Assembly: GCA_900548565.1 (NCBI GenBank)
Contig: URKV01000101.1
Span: 1-6,480, forward strand
Reading direction: 5' to 3'
Source of the DNA: an uncultured Collinsella sp.
Lineage (GTDB): Bacteria > Actinomycetota > Coriobacteriia > Coriobacteriales > Coriobacteriaceae
DNA length: 6,480 bases
In this document: piece by piece, positions 1 through 5,147 of the stretch
Numbering within the stretch: position 1 is the first letter of the stretch
How the letters are laid out: every line of letters starts with the position of its first letter
Notes under the pieces: generated by a model
What the model was told of the DNA's origin: nothing
Databases searched by the model: none
What the model saw: the letters and a program-made list of their open reading frames with translations, nothing else
Position numbers and translations under genes: made by a program

Positions 1-48
1 CGAGATGCTCAGGAGTCTCGTGGGCTCGGAGATGTGTATAAGAGACAG
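1..48 (-). other. Untrimmed Nextera i7 adapter (sequencing artefact)
   Basis: The first 48 bases are synthetic. Positions 30-48 are the 19-bp Tn5 mosaic end AGATGTGTATAAGAGACAG, 15-29 is the Nextera read-2 adapter stretch, 7-14 is an 8-base index (GCTCAGGA, which I recognise as the i7 index N704), and 1-6 (CGAGAT) is the end of the P7 primer. The same sequence is present in reverse complement at the other contig end. It should be removed; genomic sequence begins at about 49. Confidence 0.98.
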
Positions 49-314
49 TTGTAGATGTACTCTGCGGCGTAGTGGTTCTTGATGACCTTGTCCTCAAGAA
101 CGCCGCGGCCGGTCTCCTCGATGGCCATCTTCGCCAACGGGATACGAGCCTTGTTGGCGGCCATGGCGGCCTCATAGAAGATCTTGTCGACCTGCTCCTG
201 CGTGTACGTAGCAAAAAGCGCCTGGGCCTCTCGCATCTGAGCGAGCTTGGCCTCAAGCGCCTCTACGTTGTCCACAATTGCGGGAGTAGTGTTTTCCGGT
301 GACTTTTTCACCAT
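49..314 (-). CDS. adhE: Bifunctional acetaldehyde-CoA/alcohol dehydrogenase AdhE, N-terminal fragment cut by contig end
   Basis: This is the start of AdhE, the large cytoplasmic enzyme (about 870-890 residues) that reduces acetyl-CoA to acetaldehyde and then to ethanol, regenerating NAD+ in fermentation. The 88 complete codons cover only the beginning of the aldehyde dehydrogenase half. The match rests on the stretches YTQEQVDKIFYEAA (residues 37-50), ARIPLAKMAIEETG (56-69) and LEDKVIKNHYAAEYIYN (73-89), which follow the E. coli AdhE N-terminus closely. No catalytic residue lies in this part. The ATG at 312-314 follows AAGGAG (321-326) by 6 nt. The apparent tail CLLYTSPSPRDS and its stop are translated adapter, so the gene is truncated by the assembly and nothing suggests a pseudogene. 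It is transcribed away from rpmB and the pyr operon and is probably a separate unit. Confidence 0.93.
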
Positions 315-354
315 TTGTGTCTCCTTGCGATCGGAGATTTACCCTACGCCTTGC

Positions 355-363
355 ATGATAGCA
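355..363 (-). promoter_or_regulatory. Probable extended -10 promoter of adhE
   Basis: On the minus strand this reads TGC-TATCAT, an extended -10 element (TGn followed by a hexamer differing from TATAAT at two positions). It would start a transcript near position 347, giving a leader of about 33 nt before the adhE ATG. No convincing -35 box is visible, which is common for extended -10 promoters. This is inferred from sequence only. Confidence 0.4.
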
Positions 364-406
364 AGAAATAATTCGGTAAACGGTAAGATTCCTGTAAAAG
401 GCACAC

Positions 407-436
407 TAAAACGCTTCAATAAAATGAAGCGTTTTA
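407..436. repeat. Perfect 12-bp dyad upstream of adhE (operator or bidirectional terminator)
   Basis: TAAAACGCTTCA (407-418) and TGAAGCGTTTTA (425-436) are perfect reverse complements around a 6-base AT-rich centre (ATAAAA). The A/T ends on both sides mean that RNA from either strand would form a hairpin with a short U run, so a weak bidirectional terminator is possible. It lies about 47-76 bp upstream of the adhE -10, so a regulator-binding site is equally possible. It is not a clear match to the Rex, CcpA (cre) or HrcA (CIRCE) consensus. Confidence 0.5.
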
Positions 437-467
437 ACTAAAACTATCTGCCTGCTGCATCGCCCCG

Positions 468-712
468 CTCATTGGGGACAGACTCTCATGAGTATTTCAA
501 TGGGAAAACGGGACATCTGTTTGATAATCGCTATTCGCGGGTTGCGGTTGAGTCGGACACACAGGCGGTGCAGCTACTCGATTACATCCATTTCAATCCC
601 GTGTAAGGTGCGTCCGACTCGCTCGAGGCGTACCGTTAGTTACAAGGCATACCAGCTGCGCTATGATCCCTTTGACATCTGCAAACCCTCATATAAGTCT
701 GTCCCCAATGAG
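468..712 (+). mobile_element. Decayed RAYT/IS200-type mini-element bounded by 17-bp inverted repeats
   Basis: A perfect 17-bp inverted repeat, CTCATTGGGGACAGACT at 468-484 and its exact complement at 696-712, brackets about 210 bp that contain the C-terminal part of a Y1-family transposase in a broken reading frame. GGGGACAGA-type repeats next to REP-associated tyrosine transposases are familiar to me from other genomes, though I cannot search for them here. The 245-bp unit looks like a deletion derivative: the front half of the transposase, which carries the HUH metal-binding motif, is missing. It could not move by itself. It sits between adhE and the rpmB terminator, with its right end 4 bases from the T-run of that terminator. 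Confidence 0.8.
481..655 (+). pseudogene. Y1 (IS200-like/RAYT) transposase relic
   Basis: The frame starting at 481 reads DSHEYFNGK and then TGHLFDNRYSRVAVES, continuing to LLDYIHFNPV, which matches the C-terminal half of REP-associated tyrosine transposases (pattern YFN..GHLFQ.RY....VE....L..YIH.NPV.A). The tyrosine of DYIHFNP (583-585) is in the position expected for the nucleophile of this family. After NPV comes TAA (604-606) where the family usually has lysine, then SLEAYR, then TAG (637-639) where tryptophan is usual, and the homology resumes in the next frame as SYKAYQ (638-655). Both stops are one base change from the expected codons. The N-terminal HUH region is absent. This is a dead gene fragment; family assignment is from memory of the motif. 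Confidence 0.8.
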
Positions 713-715
713 TGC

Positions 716-748
716 AAAAAGGCGCCCTCCGTAGGGGAGGACGCCTTT
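716..748 (-). terminator. Intrinsic terminator of rpmB
   Basis: Read on the minus strand, a 13-bp stem (748-736 pairing with 730-718, one G-U pair, otherwise perfect) closes a 5-base loop (CCTAC) and runs into five Ts (720-716). This is a textbook rho-independent terminator, 68 bp after the rpmB stop codon. On the plus strand the stem is followed only by GG after three Ts, so it mainly acts leftward. Confidence 0.9.
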
Positions 749-816
749 GGTAAGTTCTATATGAACGCGAGGTCTTTGACCCGGAGAGTCCGAGGTACTT
801 GTTGGTAAGACCTTAT

Positions 817-1005
817 TTAGGAGCGCGCAACCTTGCCGGACTTGAGGCAGGTGGAGCAAACGTTCATCTTGCGACGGTGACCATCGACGACGACGTAGAC
901 GCGCTGGATGTTGGGGCGGAACTTACGGTTGGTGACGCGGTGAGAGTGGCTGATGGAGCGACCGGCAACGGGGTGCTTACCGCAAACTTCGCAAACTTTA
1001 GACAT
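817..1005 (-). CDS. rpmB: 50S ribosomal protein L28 (bL28), zinc-binding type
   Basis: A 62-residue basic protein of the large ribosomal subunit. The sequence MSKVCEVCGKHPVAGRSISH, then SHRVTNRKFRPNIQRV, is typical of bL28 (the K.C..TGK.P..G...SHS...T.R.F.PN.Q pattern). Two CxxC pairs (C5/C8 near the start, C50/C53 near the end in VCSTC) are the four expected zinc ligands, so this is the zinc-containing form. The start chosen is the ATG at 1003-1005, which follows a strong AAGGAGGG (1012-1019) by 6 nt. The frame stays open to an ATG at 1053, but those 16 extra residues do not resemble L28 and would include the ribosome-binding site. The gene stands alone, with its own probable promoter and a strong terminator, as is common for rpmB in Gram-positive and actinobacterial genomes. 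Confidence 0.97.
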   Translation of the reverse strand: MSKVCEVCGKHPVAGRSISHSHRVTNRKFRPNIQRVYVVVDGHRRKMNVCSTCLKSGKVARS

Positions 1006-1059
1006 AACTGACCCTCCTTGGGCGACAAACGAACATGTCGCGTTAACAAACAAGCCTGA

Positions 1060-1068
1060 ACTATAGCA
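1060..1068 (-). promoter_or_regulatory. Probable extended -10 promoter of rpmB
   Basis: The minus strand reads TGC-TATAGT, an extended -10 with five of six consensus bases. Transcription would begin near 1053, leaving a leader of about 48 nt with the strong ribosome-binding site. A clear -35 is not visible; TTGCGC lies about 20 bp upstream, which is too far to be convincing. Confidence 0.5.
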
Positions 1069-1196
1069 CAGAAGTCGCTCCCTGTGCGCAATCTACACAG
1101 AGATATTCCTCTTTTGGCGATAGTGCCCACGCTACGGCCCTGGACGTAGATCCGATTTGCGTGCAGCAGAGGGGATTATGCCAGCTCGTGCGTGCG

Positions 1197-1225
1197 TTTT
1201 CAAGCTCGTCCCACAAATATATATA
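1197..1225 (+). promoter_or_regulatory. Candidate promoter of the pyr operon
   Basis: TTTTCA (1197-1202) and TATATA (1220-1225) are separated by 17 bp, each matching four of six consensus bases. Transcription would start near 1232 and produce a leader of about 225 nt, enough to hold the hairpins described downstream. The first bases of such a transcript could form a 7-bp hairpin (1231-1237 with 1243-1249, one G-U pair). Other AT-rich spots, such as TATTTA near 1265, cannot be excluded. Confidence 0.4.
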
Positions 1226-1328
1226 GGTTTATGGAGCATTGGGCTCCGTTTACGGATTGCTCTGTATTTATGCTCGCAATTAAGCTCGAGGTTGGCTACA
1301 CTATCCCATGACCATTAAAGGGGTACGA

Positions 1329-1382
1329 GATACCCACATGGAATTACATAGCTGCCAAAGAGCAGCCTTTCCTGTGGGTGTC
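1329..1382 (+). promoter_or_regulatory. Probable PyrR-binding RNA hairpin
   Basis: The lower stem is GATACCCACA (1329-1338) with TGTGGGTGTC (1373-1382), one G-U pair. Above a bulged T come GGAA (1340-1343) with TTCC (1369-1372), then an unequal internal loop (TTACATA on the 5' side, CT on the 3' side), then GCTGC (1351-1355) with GCAGC (1362-1366) closing the hexaloop CAAAGA (1356-1361). As I remember it, the Bacillus subtilis PyrR loop has the same layout: 5-bp upper stem, hexaloop CAGAGA, and a 5' internal bulge. The loop here differs by one base. Its position directly before pyrR supports an autoregulatory role. Confidence 0.65.
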
Positions 1383-1417
1383 TGGTCCGCTTTAAGCGGT
1401 CGGGCATCTATTTTTTT
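1376..1417 (+). terminator. Intrinsic terminator in the pyr leader (attenuator)
   Basis: A stem formed by 1376-1391 and 1395-1409, with several G-U pairs and one unpaired or bulged step near 1385-1386/1400, has a perfect CCGCT/AGCGG core around the loop TTA. One A (1410) and seven Ts (1411-1417) follow. It lies 40 bp upstream of the pyrR start, so it would stop the transcript before any gene of the operon is made. Its lower 5' arm is shared with the preceding hairpin. Confidence 0.75.
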
Positions 1418-1456
1418 GACTGTGTCAGCAGTCAAGACATGTGAGGAAGGAGATCG

Positions 1457-2041
1457 ATGGGCACGACTTCCCCCAAGGCGGTCATCATGGACGAGACCGC
1501 CGTCAATCGAGCGATGACCCGCATCGCGCACGAGATTCTCGAGCGCAACGAGGGCTGTGAAGACCTCGCTCTGGTCGGCATCGTCACGCGCGGCGACCTT
1601 CTGGCAAAGAAGCTCGCCGAGGAGATCAAGGAGATCGAGGGCGTCGAAGTTCCGCTCGGCAGCCTGGACATCAGCTTCTACCGCGATGACTATGCGACCA
1701 ATTTCGCTCCCGCGATCCACGCCACCAACATTCCCTTTAGCGTCGACGGCAAGCGCGTCGTGCTGGTGGACGACATCCTGTATACGGGCCGTACCATCCG
1801 CGCCGCTCTCGACGCCGTCATGGACCTGGGCCGTCCGAGCCGCATTGAGTTGGCAGTCCTCGTTGACCGCGGCCACCGCGAGCTCCCCATCTCGCCGGAC
1901 TTTGTCGGCAAGAACGTTCCCTCGTCGCATGAGGAGAACGTGCATCTATATATGAAGGAAGTCGACGGCCACACCGCCGTCGAGATCAACGACGTCGCGC
2001 CGGGCTCCCACGTGGGTTCTGCGCCGCTGGGAGGTGAGTAG
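1457..2041 (+). CDS. pyrR: PyrR, pyrimidine operon attenuator / uracil phosphoribosyltransferase
   Basis: PyrR binds pyr leader RNA in response to UMP and lowers expression of its own operon; many family members also have weak uracil phosphoribosyltransferase activity. The 194-residue protein has the type I phosphoribosyltransferase fold. VGIVTRGDLLA (40-50), LDISFYRDD (70-78), the PRPP loop VVLVDDILYTGRT (101-113) and VDRGHRELPI (136-145) are all PyrR signatures and near-identical to family consensus. Length is slightly above the usual 175-185 residues, with about ten extra residues at the C-terminus of no recognised function. The ATG is preceded by GGAAGGAG (1445-1452) at 4 nt. It is first in the operon, directly after the leader hairpins it probably binds, and its stop is 4 nt from the preferred pyrB start. 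Confidence 0.96.
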   Translation: MGTTSPKAVIMDETAVNRAMTRIAHEILERNEGCEDLALVGIVTRGDLLAKKLAEEIKEIEGVEVPLGSLDISFYRDDYATNFAPAIHATNIPFSVDGKRVVLVDDILYTGRTIRAALDAVMDLGRPSRIELAVLVDRGHRELPISPDFVGKNVPSSHEENVHLYMKEVDGHTAVEINDVAPGSHVGSAPLGGE

Positions 2042-2045
2042 TACC

Positions 2046-2990
2046 GTGGCGTTCAACCATAAGCACCTGATCGACATTACCGAGTACTCCGAAGAGGATA
2101 TCAAGCTCATCCTCGAGACCGCCAAGGCGTTCTCCGAGGTCAACGAGCGTGCGATCAAGAAGGTCCCCACGCTCAAGGGCAAGACCATCGTCAACATGTT
2201 CAACGAGCCCTCGACGCGCACCCGCAGCTCCTTCGAGCTCGCCGAGAAGCGTCTTTCGGCCGATAGCCTTAACTTTGGCGGCTCCTCGACCTCCACGGTC
2301 AAGGGTGAGAGCCTCGTCGACACCGTCGAGACCCTCAACGCCTATAAGATCGACTGCATCGTCGTGCGCGATAAGCACGCCGGTGCTCCCTACATCGTCA
2401 CGCAGAACTCGCCCGCGAGTGTCATCTGCGCCGGTGACGGCAAGCACAACCACCCCACGCAGGCCCTTCTCGACCTGTACACCATCTGGGAGCATAAGGG
2501 TGACTTCCACGGTCTGAAGGTCGCTGTCGTCGGCGATATCGCGCACTCCCGCGTTTGCGGCTCGCTGATCCCCGCCCTTAAGATCATGGGCTGCGAGACC
2601 TACGCCGTCGCCCCCGGCACGCTGCTGCCGCCGGCGCCCGAGGTTCTGGGCTGCGACCACGTGACGAGCGATCTCGATTCTGTCCTGCCCGAGCTGGACG
2701 TCGTCTACATGCTGCGCGTGCAGCAGGAGCGCCTCGAGGGTGCCCCGTTCCCGACCATTCGTGAGTACCACAAGCTCTTCGGTCTGACCAAGGACCGCGA
2801 GAAGCTCATGAAGCCCGACGCAATCATCTGCCACCCGGGCCCCATCAACCGCGGCGTCGAGTTCGACTCCTATATGGCCGACCACCCGCAACGCTCCGTC
2901 ATCCTGGAGCAGGTCTACGCCGGTATCTGCGTGCGTATGGCTATCCTGTATCTGCTGCTTGGAGGTGCCGATAATGGCCTTGCTTCTTAA
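2046..2990 (+). CDS. pyrB: Aspartate carbamoyltransferase catalytic subunit
   Basis: Joins carbamoyl phosphate and L-aspartate to give N-carbamoyl-aspartate, the committed step of UMP synthesis. Visible signatures, in order: FNEPSTRTRSSFE (carbamoyl-phosphate loop), SSTSTVKGES (the Ser/Lys loop that reaches into the neighbouring subunit), GDGKHNHPTQALLDL (His and Gln of the active site), VGDIAHSRV (aspartate-site Arg), MLRVQQER and HPGPINRGVE. The segment normally reading RHP..GAP is VVRDKHAGAP here: the arginine is kept but the following histidine is aspartate. I chose the GTG at 2046 (VAFNHKHLIDI), 8 nt after the near-perfect Shine-Dalgarno GGAGGTGA (2030-2037). The in-frame GTG at 2034 lies inside that site. 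Length is 314 residues, normal for the family. No pyrI regulatory subunit is present, so it is probably the unregulated trimer. Its 3' end overlaps pyrC by 17 nt. Confidence 0.96.
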   Translation: MAFNHKHLIDITEYSEEDIKLILETAKAFSEVNERAIKKVPTLKGKTIVNMFNEPSTRTRSSFELAEKRLSADSLNFGGSSTSTVKGESLVDTVETLNAYKIDCIVVRDKHAGAPYIVTQNSPASVICAGDGKHNHPTQALLDLYTIWEHKGDFHGLKVAVVGDIAHSRVCGSLIPALKIMGCETYAVAPGTLLPPAPEVLGCDHVTSDLDSVLPELDVVYMLRVQQERLEGAPFPTIREYHKLFGLTKDREKLMKPDAIICHPGPINRGVEFDSYMADHPQRSVILEQVYAGICVRMAILYLLLGGADNGLAS

Positions 2991-4263
2991 GAATGCCCAC
3001 GTCGTCGACCCGTCCGTCGAGCTTGACGGTGTCGTTGACGTCCTGATTGACGGCGACAAGATCGCCGAGGTCGGCGAGAATCTCGCCGTCGAGGGAGCCG
3101 AGGTCCGCGACCTTTCCGGCAAGTACCTCGTCCCCGGCCTGGTGGATATGCACGTTCACCTTCGCGAGCCCGGCTACGAGGTCAAAGAGGACATCGAGAG
3201 CGGTACCCGCGCTGCTGCCAAGGGCGGCTTTACCGGTGTGTGCTCCATGCCCAACACCGATCCCGTCACCGATAACGGCACCGTCGTGGAGTTCGTCAAG
3301 TCCCGTGCTGCCGAGGTCGGTCACTGCCGCGTCTATCCGTCGGGTGCCATGACCCGCGGTCTTAAGGGCGAGGCCATGTCCGAGATGGGCGATATGGTCG
3401 CCCACGGCGCCGTCGCCTTCACCGACGACGGTCGCGGCGTGCAGGGTGCGGGCATGCTCCGTCGCTGCATGGACTACGGCAAGATGTTCGGCAAGGTCTT
3501 TATGAGCCACTGCCAGGACGAGGACCTGGTCGGTCACGGCCAGATCAACGAGGGCAAGGTCTCGACCCGTCTGGCCCTCGAGGGCTGGCCGGCTGCCGGC
3601 GAGGAGCTCCAGATCGCCCGCGACATCGAGATCGCCAAGCTGACTGGTGCCAAGCTGCACATCCAGCACATCTCCACCGCCCATGGCCTGGAGATCGTGC
3701 GTGCCGGTAAGGCTGCTGGCGTTCAGGTTACCTGCGAGGCTACCCCGCACCACATGTTCCTGACCGAGAACGACCTGGACGAGACCTACAACACCTCGCT
3801 CAAGGTCAATCCGCCGCTGCGTACCGAGGAGGATGCCGAGGCCATCCGTCAGGGCGTCATCGACGGCACCGTCGACGTTATCGTCACCGATCACGCTCCC
3901 CACACCCCGTGGGAGAAGGCCCGCGAGTTCGAGCTTGCGCCCTTTGGCATGATCGGTCTCGAGACCTCGCTGTCGCTCGTGCTCACCGAGCTGGTCAACA
4001 CGGGCAAGATGAGCATGGGCCGTATGGTCGAGCTCATGGCCATCAAGCCGCGTGAGATCCTGGGCCTCGACCAGGTTCAGGTCAAGGCGGGCTCCGTTGC
4101 CGACCTGACCGTGTTCGACCCCTCTGCCACCTGGACGGTCGGCGAGGACGGTTACGAGTCGCGCGCCGAGAACTCCGGTTTTGCCGGCCGCACGCTTACC
4201 GGTCGTGCCACCGATGTGTTTGTCGGCGGTAAGCAGACGCTCGCCGACGGCTGCATCTGCTAG
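2974..4263 (+). CDS. pyrC: Dihydroorotase, class I
   Basis: A zinc amidohydrolase that closes N-carbamoyl-aspartate to dihydroorotate. Of 429 residues, the key ones are DMHVHLREPG (58-67, with H60, H62 and the substrate arginine R64), the acidic FTDDG at 149-153, SHCQDEDL with H179, HIQHISTAHG with H232, EATPHH (255-260), NPPLR (279-283) and TDHAPH (305-310, with D306, the usual metal-binding or catalytic aspartate). This is the long class I type found in Gram-positives and actinobacteria, unlike the shorter E. coli enzyme. The ATG at 2974 sits 8 nt after GGAGG (2961-2965) and gives the normal N-terminus MALLLKNAHVVDP; a TTG at 2959 in the same frame would put the ribosome-binding site inside the gene. 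The 17-nt overlap with pyrB suggests translational coupling. Confidence 0.97.
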   Translation: MALLLKNAHVVDPSVELDGVVDVLIDGDKIAEVGENLAVEGAEVRDLSGKYLVPGLVDMHVHLREPGYEVKEDIESGTRAAAKGGFTGVCSMPNTDPVTDNGTVVEFVKSRAAEVGHCRVYPSGAMTRGLKGEAMSEMGDMVAHGAVAFTDDGRGVQGAGMLRRCMDYGKMFGKVFMSHCQDEDLVGHGQINEGKVSTRLALEGWPAAGEELQIARDIEIAKLTGAKLHIQHISTAHGLEIVRAGKAAGVQVTCEATPHHMFLTENDLDETYNTSLKVNPPLRTEEDAEAIRQGVIDGTVDVIVTDHAPHTPWEKAREFELAPFGMIGLETSLSLVLTELVNTGKMSMGRMVELMAIKPREILGLDQVQVKAGSVADLTVFDPSATWTVGEDGYESRAENSGFAGRTLTGRATDVFVGGKQTLADGCIC

Positions 4264-4355
4264 CATAGCCTTATCGCTTTTGTGCGCGGTGCCCTTGCGG
4301 TGCCGCGCTTTCTGTTCGTTTTGACCATGCAATCGCATGGGGGATTGGAGCGTCT
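4264..4355 (+). promoter_or_regulatory. pyrC-pyrK intergenic gap with two hairpins
   Basis: This 92-bp gap is the only real break in the operon. It contains a terminator-like hairpin (separate entry) and, just before pyrK, a perfect 6-bp hairpin CCATGC-AATC-GCATGG (4325-4340). The pyrK ribosome-binding site is GGAG (4347-4350), 5 nt before the ATG, so the second hairpin ends a few bases upstream of it without covering it. A convincing internal promoter is not visible: TTGACC at 4321-4326 has no fitting -10. Confidence 0.5.
4284..4321 (+). terminator. Terminator-like hairpin between pyrC and pyrK
   Basis: GCGCGGTGCC (4284-4293) pairs with GGTGCCGCGC (4299-4308) over ten positions, two of them G-U, around the loop CTTGC. 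The following stretch is T-rich but interrupted (TTTCTGTTCGTTTT). It is therefore a weak or partial terminator at best, or an RNA processing or stability element, since the genes beyond it clearly belong to the same pathway. Confidence 0.5.
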
Positions 4356-5147
4356 ATGCCCACACCTTCCACTGCACGCATGCACGACTTCGAGGTCGTC
4401 TCGAACCAGGAGATCGCCGACGGCATCTTCTCGCTCGTTATTTCGGCCCCCAAGCTTGCAAGTGCGCTCAAGCCCGGTCAGTTTGTGAACATCGCCGTGC
4501 CCGGCGATGCCTCCTCGCTGCTTCGCGTGCCCTTGAGCTTCTATCGCGCCGACGCCGAGGCCGGTACCGTCGAGCTGTGGTACGCCGTCGTGGGCGACGA
4601 TACCCGTCGTTTGTCCCAGATGGGCCCTGGCTCCACCTCTAACCTGCTGGGCCCTGGTGGCCGTGGTTGGATGGTACCCGAGGGCACCAAGAAGGCGCTG
4701 CTCGTGGCGGGCGGCATCGGCGTTCCGCCCGTGCTGTGTCTTGCCGGCATGCTTGCCGAGCGGGGCGTGAATGTCGATGTGTGCCTGGGCTTTGGCACCG
4801 CTTCCAAGGCCGTGGGTGTCGATGAGTTCCGCGCGCTGGGCGCCACGGTTAACGTGTGCACCGATGATGGCACGCTGGGCACGCACGGTTTTTGCACCGA
4901 CCCGGCAGCCGAGCTGCTCGGCGAGGGCGGCTACGACTACGTCGCCAGCTGCGGCCCCGCCGTCATGATGAAGAAAGTCGCCGCCGCTGCCGCCGAGGCC
5001 GGTGCGTACTGCGAGGTGTCGCTTGAGCGCATGATGAGTTGTGGCTTTGGCGCCTGCAACACCTGCAATGTCGAGACGGTCGACGGTATGAAGGGTGCTT
5101 GCATGTGCGGCCCCGTGTTCGATGCTTCCAAGGTGGTGGTCTTCTAG
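4356..5147 (+). CDS. pyrK: Dihydroorotate dehydrogenase electron-transfer subunit (PyrK/PyrDII)
   Basis: PyrK carries FAD and a 2Fe-2S cluster and passes electrons from the PyrD flavin to NAD+, making the class 1B dihydroorotate dehydrogenase complex. The 263-residue protein shows a ferredoxin-reductase layout: LKPGQFVNI (39-47), flavin motif LRVPLSFY (56-63, R.P.S), LLVAGGIGVPPV (115-126) for the NAD-binding part, and ASCGPAVMM near 198-206. The C-terminal cluster motif has C229, C234 and C237 (CGFGACNTC), with C249 as fourth ligand by alignment to the usual C-x-x-GPVF ending. C251 is an extra cysteine two residues on, where the family usually has aspartate. The ATG is 5 nt after GGAG. The stop TAG shares its last base with the probable GTG start of pyrD, as expected for two subunits of one complex. 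Confidence 0.95.
   Translation: MPTPSTARMHDFEVVSNQEIADGIFSLVISAPKLASALKPGQFVNIAVPGDASSLLRVPLSFYRADAEAGTVELWYAVVGDDTRRLSQMGPGSTSNLLGPGGRGWMVPEGTKKALLVAGGIGVPPVLCLAGMLAERGVNVDVCLGFGTASKAVGVDEFRALGATVNVCTDDGTLGTHGFCTDPAAELLGEGGYDYVASCGPAVMMKKVAAAAAEAGAYCEVSLERMMSCGFGACNTCNVETVDGMKGACMCGPVFDASKVVVF

Larger units (their letters stand above)
1321..1435 (+). promoter_or_regulatory. pyr operon leader: overlapping hairpins (attenuator region)
   Basis: Four hairpins stand in a row before pyrR. A small one (GGGTA 1321-1325 with TACCC 1331-1335) overlaps the 5' base of the PyrR-loop-like hairpin (1329-1382). That hairpin's 3' arm overlaps the 5' arm of the terminator (1376-1409). A fourth perfect hairpin (TTGACTG 1416-1422 with CAGTCAA 1429-1435) uses the last bases of the terminator T-run. 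Such mutually exclusive pairings are the mark of a transcription attenuator. In Bacillus the regulator PyrR, when loaded with UMP, favours termination. The pairings are read by eye; folding energies have not been computed. Confidence 0.7.

Noticed and set aside
407..436. The adhE-upstream dyad as a Rex, CcpA or CIRCE site
   Set aside because: Half-sites and spacing do not fit: Rex has TTGTGA-type halves, CIRCE has GAGTGCTAA halves with a 9-base gap, and the cre-like match lacks a base at the centre.
488..808. A 106-codon plus-strand open frame across the mobile element and the rpmB terminator
   Set aside because: Its first part is out of frame with the transposase homology. Only SYKAYQ in its middle matches the family, because of the frameshift. 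It then runs through the terminator hairpin, so it is not a real gene.
770..813. Inverted repeat AGGTCTT/AAGACCT after rpmB
   Set aside because: Only 7 bp with a 30-base loop and no T-run; within chance for this length, and the strong terminator lies just beyond.
1069..1196. Possible small gene or RNA between rpmB and the pyr promoter
   Set aside because: I found no frame with a ribosome-binding site, no tRNA-like fold and no clear repeat. It looks like ordinary divergent intergenic DNA.
1986..3122. A 378-codon open frame on the minus strand opposite pyrB
   Set aside because: Same reason: a codon-bias shadow of pyrB with low-complexity composition and no ribosome-binding site or family resemblance.
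2941..4338. A 465-codon open frame on the minus strand, longer than pyrC itself
   Set aside because: It lies wholly opposite pyrC and its flanks. Its composition (rich in Gly, Ala, Asp, Leu, His, Val) is what the complement of a GC-rich gene gives, it has no recognisable motif, and pyrC on the plus strand is unmistakable.
4321..4355. Internal promoter before pyrK (TTGACC at 4321)
   Set aside because: At 16-18 bp spacing no hexamer resembles TATAAT, and the region is occupied by hairpins and the ribosome-binding site.
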